Assembly: GCA_000181795.3 (NCBI GenBank)
Contig: CM012953.1
Location: 17,721,241 to 17,785,240, forward strand
Reading direction: 5' to 3'
Origin: Trichinella spiralis
Lineage: Eukaryota; Nematoda; Enoplea; Trichinellida; Trichinellidae
DNA: 64,000 nt
Under the pieces are notes generated by a model. The model did no database searches. It was given only the letters and a program-made list of their open reading frames with translations, and was not told where the DNA came from. Below, piece by piece: positions 55,748 through 64,000 of the stretch. A program made the translations under genes and the position numbers. Within the stretch, counting starts at the first letter, position 1. Each line of letters opens with the position of its first letter.

Positions 55748-57876
55748 ATGGTCGAAGCCGTGTCGAAAGTGAAATCGCTTTCTTTTCCGAAGAAGTTGGA
55801 TCTCGGCAAAAGGCGCTTGGTCAAGTTGCTGGAAGAGTTAGATCAGTTGCTTGAGGAACGAGCAGCATTGCGGGAGATCGAAGAGCGACTTCGGATCTCG
55901 GATGAACATTACCGTCAGGTCGAGGAGTCTCAAGAGAAGTTCGAGACGACTCTGAACGATGACGAAGCGAAGACCGCTATGGACGAATGGACGAGGTTTA
56001 GGAAAACTTTCAGAAAGAGCCAAGCAAAGGCGCGGGCCTTGATTGATGAGATGCGAGCGGTGGATGTGGTACCGGGAAGCATGAGATCGGCCGAAACCGA
56101 CAGAAATATACGCCTACCGCAGTGTGTTCTCCCGATGTTCGATGGGTATGTCACGAAGTTTCGGGAATTTTGGGACTAATTTGAGAGCAGCGTTTACCAA
56201 CAAAAGGATCTAGCCGATGCGGGTAAGCCAGTGTATCTGCGAAATTGTTTGACTGCTGACGCTGTTGGAGCAATAGCAGGTTTGACTGCAGCGAACGCCG
56301 ACTACCAAGTAGCGGTTCGCAGAATCAAGTAGCGCTTCGAAAAGCTAGTTGTCGCGACTCGAAGATTGTTACTGAACCTCATTGGAATGTCCATAAAAGA
56401 ATGGGATGTGAAAGCTCTCAGCGATCACATGGACAGTAATGTGGATGCTTTGACCGCATTAGGAAAAGAAAAGACGCAGCGTTGACAGCAGCTGACTGCT
56501 TGATCACGGTCGCTCGAGAATTACTTCCGGAGCAGACCAGGATCAAGTGGGACGAACTAACGATGGAAGATGAGTTAGCTCAATCCGACTTGTCGTAATT
56601 TATGCAGTTCCTTCGGAATCAAGCGGAATTGATGCAGCAGAATCGCCGTCCATCGTTACTAGTCATTGGCAGTAAGTCCTCAAGTGTGGCTCGAATGCCA
56701 CAGAAGATCACTCACCTTGAGAGGCACGAAAAAACTGCCACTCATCTCCAAGCCTCAGTAATAGACCGTTGTCTTGTCTGCAGAGGCCCACACCACACGC
56801 CAGATTGTCCGGTAATTTGGAAGTCAACACGTGGTCGACGCCGGGCGTTGGTGAGGAAAGCGGGCTTGTGCTTTCAGTGCCTTAAATCAGGACGTGTGGC
56901 AAGCGAGTATGGTCGATTTGGAGATGATAAAACAAAGAGCGGAAATGGCGGTGAACCCCGAACCTTGCGGTCGAGCGAGATGCCTTCTGACCCCCTGCTC
57001 GAAAAGGATCAGAAGTCGAGAGAAATGAACCCCGTGAATGTGAACTTGGCGTCACAGAACAAGTCAGGCAGAACTCGGTTGCAGATCATCTGAGCTCTTG
57101 CTCATGGTGACGGTAAGCGGAAGATGGTCGTTAACTGTCTGTTTGATACAGGAGCCGAGCGGTCTTTCGTCAGAGAGGATGTGGCACAGGAGCTCGGTCT
57201 GAGAGGGGAGAAGCTCTCAGTGACGGTCCATGGTTTTGGCGGTGGAAGCAAGGATTTGCAGGAGTCACTGCTCATGTGCTTCCACTTGAGCCCCTTGTTC
57301 GGTGAACCTCAGAAGCCAATCCAGGCACTGACGACGAAGAAGCTTTGTGACGACATCTTCCAGCCACGAATTTTATCGCGAGCTTGGCCACATCTGCGTG
57401 ATTTGGGACTGGCGGACGAAGAGGAAGAAGATCTGACTGTGCACGTTGTGATCGGCGTCGATTACTTCTTCAGCATGCTGGGGTCGACAATTGTCAGAGC
57501 AGGTGACGATGACCCGGTGGCCGTGGAGACCTGCCTTGGATGGGTGATTTGTGGTACACAACCACCTTCACAGCCTCAGACCCCAACTATCCCAGCTGAC
57601 AAACCCGCCGATATAGAATGTGACCAGCTACTGCGGAAGTTCTGGGAACTTGAAGCCATTAGGATCTCCTCAGAAAAAGAACAGGCTCAGTCTGGCCTGG
57701 CACAAGAGGAGTTCGAACGGAATCTCTCGTTTGCTGGAGTGTGGTACACCGTCCGTCTTCTTTGCATTACCCTGCAGAATAATTACTTGGTTGCTCAAAA
57801 GCGGCTCAGTCTGATCCAAAGGAAGCTGAAGCGCGATCCGAAAAGATTAAAAAATTCCATCAGATATCAAGAATGA
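55748..57876 (+). pseudogene. BEL/Pao gag, protease and RT linker
   Basis: It opens at ATG 55748 with a charged coiled-coil (KRRLVKLLEELDQLLEERAA) and a DUF1759-like block (LPMFDGYVTKFREFWD) ending in a stop at 56177. Further stops and shifts follow to about 56600. The zinc-knuckle part reads CLVCRGPHHTPDCP and CFQCLKSGRVASEYG; the second knuckle has lost its last Cys. The protease starts at LFDTGAERSFV (57142, triad D-T-G) and ends VIGVDYFFSMLG. The linker VETCLGWVICG and LRKFWELEAI leads toward RT, where the piggyBac insertion begins at 57847. Confidence 0.88.
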
Positions 57877-59077
57877 TACGATTCGACGATCATAGTTCCA
57901 GGGCCTCACGTCGCTCGAAAGACAAGTTGGCAGCAGTAAGAGTAATATGGGATACATGGGTTAAAAATCTACCTAAGATGTATAATCCTTCCGAAAACGT
58001 TGCAGTTGATGAGCGACTGTATCCTTTCAAAGGCCGATGTCAATTCAGACAGTACATGCCAAAGAAACCGGCAAAGTATGGCATTAAGTTTTGGGTAGCC
58101 TGTTGCTCAAAGTCAAGCTACGCATGGAATATGCAAATATACACTGGAAAGCCATCAAGTGGAACTCGCGAGAAGAACCAAGGGATGCGAGTGGTATTCG
58201 ACATGGTAAAGGGGCTAAAAGGTCATAATGTTACATGTAACAACTTTTTTACATCGTATGCACTGAGAGTAGAACTGAAAAAAAAGAATTTGACTTTGTT
58301 TGGAACTGTAAAAAAAATAATCCAGAGCTACCATGGGAACTGCTGCAACTACAAGGCAGAAAATTGAACTCTTCAACATTTGCCTTTTCTGAAGATTGCA
58401 CCATCATATCATACCTCACAAAAAAGAACAAGAATGTTTTGGTTTTAAGTACCATGCACAATGACAACCGGGTTAGCGACGGAAAGGGCAGCAAGCCTGA
58501 CATTATTCTACATTATAATAATACTAAAGGTGGTGTGGATAACTTAGACAAAATGACATCAACGTATTCCAGCCAAAGAATGACTGCATGATGGCCATTA
58601 GTCATACTTCACAACATCATTGACGTATCGGCATACAACGCCTACGTTCTTTGGACAGAAAAACATCCAGCATGGAATATAGGACGGCTGCATAAGCGTC
58701 GATTATTCCTTGAGGAACTTGGCAACGCTCTAGTGCAACCAGAAATGATGAGGCGCAAAACACTGCCCAGAACAGCAGCAGCAAAATCGGCGGTTGAAAG
58801 ATTGCGGAAAGATGCTGAGCGGCCATCTACAAGCGGCATCACTGATACGGATACAGGTGGTAAGAAAAGAGCCCGATGTCGATTGTGTGTTCAAAGTGAC
58901 AACAAGACAAGCGTACGTTGTAAAAAATGCCAAAAATACATTTGTAAAGATCATACACAATCATATTGTAATTTATGTGCAGAAGAAATTTAAGTGTACC
59001 GGGAAAATAATAAGTAGCATATCCGGACCCGGAAGACAAAAGTAGGAAAGTAAATTTGAGGATAACAGGAGGGTTAA
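57847..59077 (+). mobile_element. 5'-truncated piggyBac transposon
   Basis: Bounded by TTAA at 57847-57850 and 59074-59077. Outside these, the BEL reading frame is continuous (AAAAGATTAA on the left, TTAAGGGAGTATG on the right). The right terminus reads GAGGATAACAGGAGGG before TTAA, a CCCTCC-type end. The left end shows no such repeat and starts straight inside the transposase gene, so its left part is deleted. Confidence 0.85.
57873..58992 (+). pseudogene. PiggyBac transposase, C-terminal two thirds
   Basis: A DDE_Tnp_1_7-type transposase missing its N-terminus. It shows IRFDDHSSRASRRSKDKLA, the catalytic-region block ENVAVDERLYPFKGRCQFRQ, YMPKKPAKYGIKFWVACCS and VTCNNFFTSYAL. In the family the last block usually carries an Asp (DN), which here reads NN. 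After a frame change near 58310, LPWELLQLQGRK leads to the third Asp region, YNNTKGGVDNLDKM. A stop at 58589-58591 follows, and then a Cys-rich zinc-finger tail, CRLCVQSDNKTSVRCKKC and KYICKDHTQSYCNLC. It is not functional. Confidence 0.88.
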
Positions 59078-60190
59078 GGGAGTATGCCGCGGTTATCCAA
59101 TCGTATTTAGACAACGGTTGGGCGATGGAAGCTCCGGATGCTGGACCGTTGGGACGTACCTGGTACCTGCCGCATCATGCCGTGTATGAGAAGGGGAGCT
59201 CCGGTGAAGTCAAGTGCCGAATTGTTTTCGAAGGGTCCGCACGGTTTCGGGACATTTCCCTGAACGACCTGCTGGATGCTGGATCGAAACTCCAAGCGGA
59301 TTTATTGGGAATCTTAATCCGCTTTTGGCGGTACCGAATCCGCTTACAAGCGGACATTCAGAAAATGTACCTGGAAGTCGCTCTCCACGAAGCGGACAGA
59401 GACGTCTGCAGGTTCTTGTGGTCAGAACCTGGAGAGAAGAAGCCCCCAAAGATATACCGGTTGACCCAAGTATGCTTCGGCCTAACTTGCTCGCCTTATT
59501 TAACTATGCAGACGATCCGATGGCATGCGGAAAAACACCAAGCTGAATGCGCTGCAGCACTCAGCGACCTGCTCCCCAACATGTCCGTCGACGATTTGGT
59601 CGTCAGTTGCGACAGCGTCGCAGGCGCAAGGAGAATCGCGAAAGAAGCGACCGAACTGCTGGGGAAAGGAGGTTTTCATCTAGCCAAATGGGCGAGTAAT
59701 TCACCAGCCGCAGTGGATGGAATTCCTGCCAAGGATCAGGAACCCAGTGACGCAAGTCGGCATTGGAAAATGCTGGGGATCTTTTGGCAGAGGGAATCCG
59801 ACGTGTTGATTTTTCGCCCACCGGAACGGGTGGCGGAGTTCCCGGACACCAAGAGAGACGTGTTGAAGGCACTGGCCTCGGTTTTCGATCCGTTGGGATG
59901 CTTGGCGCCATACACGGTGAGGGCGAAAATCATCATCCAACTGCTGTGGCAATGTGGGGTCGCATGGGACGACCCGCTGCCACCAGAAACGAAAGCCCAG
60001 TGGCGGACCAGGAAGCCTTGGAAGGAAGAACTGCCCGATATCTCCAAGATCATTATGGAGCGAGCTCTGGTTCAAGTCCTGCGTAAGACCATCACCAGGT
60101 TGGAACTGCATGGATTTGCAGACGCCTCTGCAAAGGCGTACGGCACTGTAATATACCTCCGGCTGGCGCACAGCGATGGAGAAATAGAAA
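59056..60190 (+). pseudogene. BEL/Pao RT and start of RNase H
   Basis: From 59078 the BEL frame resumes (REYAAVIQSYLDNGWA) and runs through RTWYLPHHAVY, CRIVFEGSARF, LQADIQKMYLEV and VCFGLTCSPYL. At the catalytic box it has MSVDDLVV (59581), with Ser where functional BEL RTs have Tyr. RNase H begins with LELHGFADASAKAYGTVIYL (60108) and breaks off near 60190, where the LTR of the next element starts. The stop at 60253-60255 is in foreign sequence. Confidence 0.88.
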
Positions 60191-60194
60191 CAGC

Positions 60195-60511
60195 ATATAC
60201 GACTGATACTGCTACTATCACACACGTACTAAATATACTGCTACACTCGTACTAAACGTACTCTTTAACGCACGTACTGCTCGTACTGATTCTCTGCTCT
60301 TGTTCTCTCAATATATATACACGTTTCTCTTGCACAATGACGTATTTTCATTGATTTCTAAATATACCTCAATTCCAGGAATTGAGCGTTTCCAACACAC
60401 GCTCTGGCGATGTTTACTTTCCATGCGGCCTTGCTGGGAGTTATTGCTACGCGTTCGTGTAAACAAGTTATTTATAGTATCTAGATGTGCAAATGAGTTC
60501 TAATTTCTAAC
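60195..60511 (-). repeat. 3' LTR of the right-hand minus-strand BEL
   Basis: Read on the minus strand it starts TGTTAGAAATTAGAACTC right after a purine tract (GGCCGGGAGGA) that follows the pol stop. The far end is not exact. 60230-60290 holds imperfect ACTGCTCGTACTGATT/CACACGTACTAAA-like reiterations. It interrupts the RNase H of the plus-strand BEL. Confidence 0.7.
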
Positions 60512-60543
60512 ATCCTCCCGGCCCCGATGGACAAAGTCCATCA

Positions 60544-63500
60544 CTATACGTTGGCTGGCTCTATTAAATGCAGCTTTGATATTGGGCGATTGACAGTACC
60601 ACCAGCTAGCTGCACTTTCACAGTCCGAACTATCCCGTCCTGACCGGGATACAACTGTACGATTTTTCCCAGTTTCCAATTTCTTCTGGGAACATTATTC
60701 TCACCCACCAATACGATATCTCCAATGTTTGGAGCATTACCACTGTTGTACCATTTTTGTCTTACATTCAAATTGGTCACATTCTCCGTCTTCCAGCGTT
60801 TCCACCATTGTGCGATTAAACGCTGTCGTAAATTCCAGTTTTTCATGAGATGTGACGTGGACTGTGCTTTCGGTACCCATTCATCTTCATCTTTAGTTAC
60901 TTCTGGAATATCAGTATAATGGGTACCCGTCAAAAAATGGTACGGCGTGAGAACTTCCGGATTATCCGGGTTATATGTCAGTGGTCGTGAATTCATTCTC
61001 GCCTCAACTTCAGAAATGATTGTCCTGAATTCTTCGTCTTCCAACATGGAATTTTGAAGAACCTTCTTCAATGAAGTCTTCATAGATCGAATTAATCTTT
61101 CCCAGTATCCTCCCATCCACGGAGCTCTTTCCGTAATGAAATTCCATTGAATACGATGGGATGTGAGTTCACGGGCGATGTTATCGATCATTTCCGTACT
61201 GCCCAACTGCCGTAGGTCTTTGCCCAATTGCTTAAATGATTTAAAATTGTCAGACTGTAATATACGAGGCTTACCTCTGCGTGCTATAAAACGTCTTAAA
61301 GCTTGCAGAAGCCGTGGTGCGGTCATCTCAGATACGACTTCTAGATGTACCGCACGTGTCGTCATACAAGTGAACAAACAAATATAATTTTTGTTCACTT
61401 TCTTTCCTTGTCTTGAAAAGAATGGTCCGGTTATGTCTAAACTAGTATTCTCAAACGGTCGTGTTACTCTAGTACGATCCGAAGGTAGCGGAGCCATCTT
61501 TGCTACAAACGGCTTTGACTCTATTCGTTTGCAACGAGGGCAAGCATGTATGACCTTTTTTACTTCTCGCCTTCCTTTCAAAATCCAGTATCGTTGTCTC
61601 AGCGTTGCCAGTGTAAATTCACATCTACCATGTAATTGCCGCAGATGGCATCTTCGGATTATTGCGGTGGTAGTAGGATGTTTATCTGGCAAAAGTATTG
61701 GATGTTTCGTGTGTTCTGGTAAATCAGAATTTTGAAGGCGTCCTGCAGTTCTCAGTAGTCCATCTTCATCTAGGAATGGATCAAATTGCTGTAATCTACT
61801 ATTCGCAGCAATTTGCCTTCCGTTAGATAACTGATATATCTCCGTTGAAAAGCTTTCCTGCTGCGCTTTACGAATCCAATAATTTTCGGCATTTTGTATT
61901 TCCAACGGTGTAACGTATCCTACCAGACGATCTGGTTTAGGCAGACGACAATTCTTCCCAAACCGTATATAAAATGCTGTTATTCGTAACAGACGGTCGA
62001 AGTGTTCATACCGTTCTGGATTCAAGTTGATATTCTCCACTAACTCCACTAGCACTTGTGCTGATCGTCTCTCTTCTATAACACAATACTCTGCATCATA
62101 TTTCTCTGGTTTATCCGAATCTATATCTCTTGGCCAGCTACCTTCATCAGTTAGCCAAGTAGGACCATTCCACCATAATGAATTTGACCGTAGTTGTTTT
62201 ATTGTTGAACCACGGCTCAGTATGTCCGCCGGATTTGAGTTAGTTGGACAGTGTCTCCATTCAGACGGTTCCACTAACTGTTGAATATTCTCGACTCGGT
62301 TTTGGATAAAAAGTTTCCATCTTCTTGATATGCTTTTTATCCAACATAATGTAATCTTGCTGTCCGTCCAGCAAGTCAATCTGTCGATCCTAATTTTTAA
62401 TGCCTCTTTTACGAAGGTCATCAATTTTGCTGCCATCTGTGCTGCCATTAATTCCAAACGAGGGAGAGTCATCTTCTTTAAAGGTGCAACCCTCGATTTG
62501 GCCATTACAATATTCGATATTGAGCTGTAGTCTTCTTCCTCCACCACTATATAGACTACTGCTCCATAGGCAGTCTCCGATGCGTCTCCGAACGCGTGCA
62601 GCTCAATCTTTTTTATTGTGGAACCATGAAATGGGATGAGACACCTTGGAATTCTGATATCTGCTATATCACTCAATTCCATCTTCCAGATCTGCCATTC
62701 CTTTTGCAGATCTGATGGTAACTCATCATCCCAATTTAAGCCTTTTTTCCACAACTTTTGAAATAGTACCTTCGCCTTGATTAGGTATGGAGAGAGGTGA
62801 CCAAGGGGATCATACACCTTCGCAGTAACACTTATCAATTGACGCTTCGTGTCACACGACCAAGGATCGACATCAGAAAGAACACTATAAGCTAATTCAT
62901 CGTTTGCCGAGTCCCAAACGATGCCTAATATCTTTGACGTACTAGTGTTCTTTCCCAATATATCTTCTGACGGTACATCCGCCAACACCGTGCTCAAATT
63001 ACTGACCCATTTAGTCAGATGAAATCCGCCTTTTTTCATCAATGACACCAACTGTCTCACAGTTTCTCTGGCCACTTCATCTTCATCTACTGAGAATACG
63101 ATATCATCCACATACATATTCTCCAAAACTTGATTCGCCCCTTGTGGGAATCCTTGTAGATGATTCAATGCGTGATGTCTCGTCACGCTCATTGCCAGGA
63201 ATGGCGAGCAAGTAAGCCCAAAGCATACTCGCCTAAAGCGGAATATTCGCGGTGTTTCATGAGATCCCAACTCTCTCCATAAAAATCGAGTAACATCTCG
63301 ATCCTTTTCATGTAGCCCAATCTGCAAGAACATCTTTGATATGTCTGCTTGCAGTCCTACACGAAATCTGCGGAAACGTAATAATATTTGGACCAGATCC
63401 TTTTGAAGCGGAGGTCCTGGATCTAACTGTCTATTGAGGGAGTCATTACGAAATTGCGCGGATCCATCAAACACTATCCGGCATTTCGTGCTGGATTTGT

Positions 63501-63939
63501 CTTCTCTTAGGACGGTATGATGTGGTAGATACCACGTTCTTCCAGGTCGTCCTTGTACGTCATTTACTTCTTCGACAAATCCGTTTTCTAGGTATTCTTT
63601 CATCCCATTCTTATATAACTGAGCCTTGGTAGGGTTTCTACACAAGCTCCGTTCCGTTTGAATTAATCGATCGAAAGCCTGTTTATAATTGTTTGGCAAT
63701 TCCGATTCTTTATTTGACCAGGGAAGCTGTACTTCGTATCTTTCCCCGTCAAATCGTACTGTTTTCTCAAACAGTTGTAAGGCTTTTGAATCAATTTCTT
63801 TTTCTTCGTCTTTTATTCCGATGGCTTCCAAATCCCAAAAATTTTTCAAAATATCATCAAGATGATCTTCTGTTTTTGCAAACAACATCTTGATGCTCTT
63901 CATGGGAACTTTTCCTGGGATGGGGCACAAATGATCCAT
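60544..63939 (-). CDS. BEL/Pao pol: RT, RNase H and integrase, long open frame
   Basis: An uninterrupted 1131-codon frame, the longest in the window. Residues about 28-40 are the linker (ILKNFWDLEAIG). RT has RTWYLPHHTV (about 134), CRIVFDGSAQF (about 153), LQADISKMFLQI (about 196), VCFGLTCSPFLAM and the catalytic YVDD at 276-279. RNase H has LHAFGDASETAYG and LTCWTDSKITLCWI. The integrase has a zinc region (HLRQLHGRCEFT...CPRCKR), LDITGPFF, LQSDNFKSFK and WMGGYWERLIRS, all three acidic contexts present. The C-terminal block is IGDIVLVGEN. The first Met is arbitrary: upstream of about 63900 the expected LGWII block is in another frame, so a frameshift lies there. Enzyme motifs look intact. 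Confidence 0.95.
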   Translation of the reverse strand: MDHLCPIPGKVPMKSIKMLFAKTEDHLDDILKNFWDLEAIGIKDEEKEIDSKALQLFEKTVRFDGERYEVQLPWSNKESELPNNYKQAFDRLIQTERSLCRNPTKAQLYKNGMKEYLENGFVEEVNDVQGRPGRTWYLPHHTVLREDKSSTKCRIVFDGSAQFRNDSLNRQLDPGPPLQKDLVQILLRFRRFRVGLQADISKMFLQIGLHEKDRDVTRFLWRELGSHETPRIFRFRRVCFGLTCSPFLAMSVTRHHALNHLQGFPQGANQVLENMYVDDIVFSVDEDEVARETVRQLVSLMKKGGFHLTKWVSNLSTVLADVPSEDILGKNTSTSKILGIVWDSANDELAYSVLSDVDPWSCDTKRQLISVTAKVYDPLGHLSPYLIKAKVLFQKLWKKGLNWDDELPSDLQKEWQIWKMELSDIADIRIPRCLIPFHGSTIKKIELHAFGDASETAYGAVVYIVVEEEDYSSISNIVMAKSRVAPLKKMTLPRLELMAAQMAAKLMTFVKEALKIRIDRLTCWTDSKITLCWIKSISRRWKLFIQNRVENIQQLVEPSEWRHCPTNSNPADILSRGSTIKQLRSNSLWWNGPTWLTDEGSWPRDIDSDKPEKYDAEYCVIEERRSAQVLVELVENINLNPERYEHFDRLLRITAFYIRFGKNCRLPKPDRLVGYVTPLEIQNAENYWIRKAQQESFSTEIYQLSNGRQIAANSRLQQFDPFLDEDGLLRTAGRLQNSDLPEHTKHPILLPDKHPTTTAIIRRCHLRQLHGRCEFTLATLRQRYWILKGRREVKKVIHACPRCKRIESKPFVAKMAPLPSDRTRVTRPFENTSLDITGPFFSRQGKKVNKNYICLFTCMTTRAVHLEVVSEMTAPRLLQALRRFIARRGKPRILQSDNFKSFKQLGKDLRQLGSTEMIDNIARELTSHRIQWNFITERAPWMGGYWERLIRSMKTSLKKVLQNSMLEDEEFRTIISEVEARMNSRPLTYNPDNPEVLTPYHFLTGTHYTDIPEVTKDEDEWVPKAQSTSHLMKNWNLRQRLIAQWWKRWKTENVTNLNVRQKWYNSGNAPNIGDIVLVGENNVPRRNWKLGKIVQLYPGQDGIVRTVKVQLAGGTVNRPISKLHLIEPANV

Positions 63940-64000
63940 CCCAACGTGGAATGTAATGCCCTCTGTCTCCTCTGCCTTTGATTATAGCTAAAAACAAGTC

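Larger units (their letters stand above)
55340..60190 (+). mobile_element. Decayed BEL/Pao element, doubly interrupted
   Basis: 5' LTR (to 55712), leader, gag, protease and RT linker run to 57846. A piggyBac insertion follows, then RT and the start of RNase H from 59078 to about 60190. There the sequence passes into the LTR of another BEL on the opposite strand. Any remaining part would be right of the window. Confidence 0.9.
60195..64000 (-). mobile_element. BEL/Pao element running off the right edge
   Basis: 3' LTR, polypurine tract and a long open pol lie on the minus strand; protease, gag and 5' LTR would be beyond 64,000. It is inserted in the older plus-strand BEL. Confidence 0.9.

Noticed and set aside
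1-64000. CRISPR arrays, rRNA or tRNA genes
   Set aside because: No regular spacer array and no rRNA or tRNA-like block were found by eye; a covariance-model scan was not possible.

Overview
The window is eukaryotic and comes from an invertebrate animal, probably a nematode. The evidence is a run of short-intron housekeeping genes (many introns are only about 50-70 bases), an SGT1 gene without the TPR half, and heavy loading with BEL/Pao retrotransposons. A clade I (Trichuris/Trichinella-like) nematode would fit, but this is an inference from style and not a proven placement.

Region 1 (1 to about 26,000) is a transposon graveyard with younger insertions in it. It holds a decayed BEL/Pao pol, a minus-strand BEL fragment, and a frameshifted FLYWCH/Mutator-like (MULE) transposase. 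A complete young BEL/Pao element (6491-12785) has matching 351-bp LTRs and a CTTGT target duplication. After it come a decayed BEL, a MULE scrap and a reverse-strand BEL that has lost half of pol. A Ty3/Gypsy derivative (20291-23442) has lost reverse transcriptase and the integrase core, and it sits inside an older solo LTR. A second Gypsy-type solo LTR (23977-24393) sits in an AT-rich repeat that has another copy at about 4800-5470. A 10-N assembly gap at 8777-8786 lies inside the young BEL, and its two flanks are the same sequence.

Region 2 (about 26,000 to 55,300) is AT-rich and gene-bearing, with genes alternating between strands. In order they are NEMP (nuclear envelope protein, -), TRNT1 (CCA-adding enzyme, -), EAPP (+), SUGT1 (-), BRX1 (+), HGH1 (-), TACO1 (+), a REEP/Yop1-like ER-shaping protein (+), LARGE glycosyltransferase (-), an RGS12/Loco-type regulator with PDZ, PTB and RGS domains (+) and ZNHIT1 (-). 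Several pairs are divergent or convergent over very short distances (SUGT1/BRX1 318 bp, EAPP/SUGT1 40 bp). DNA-transposon debris lies between them: Tigger-type ends, an integrase/CXC element and an hAT-type MITE. The genes do not form one pathway. They cover tRNA maturation, ribosome and eEF2 biogenesis, mitochondrial translation, chaperone/kinetochore function, ER and nuclear membrane shape, dystroglycan glycosylation, G-protein signalling and chromatin remodelling.

Region 3 (about 55,340 to 64,000) is again mobile DNA. A decayed plus-strand BEL/Pao is interrupted by a 5'-truncated piggyBac transposase at an exact TTAA, and then cut by a minus-strand BEL/Pao with a long open pol. That last element runs off the right edge. 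I found no tRNA, rRNA, CRISPR or prokaryotic feature.
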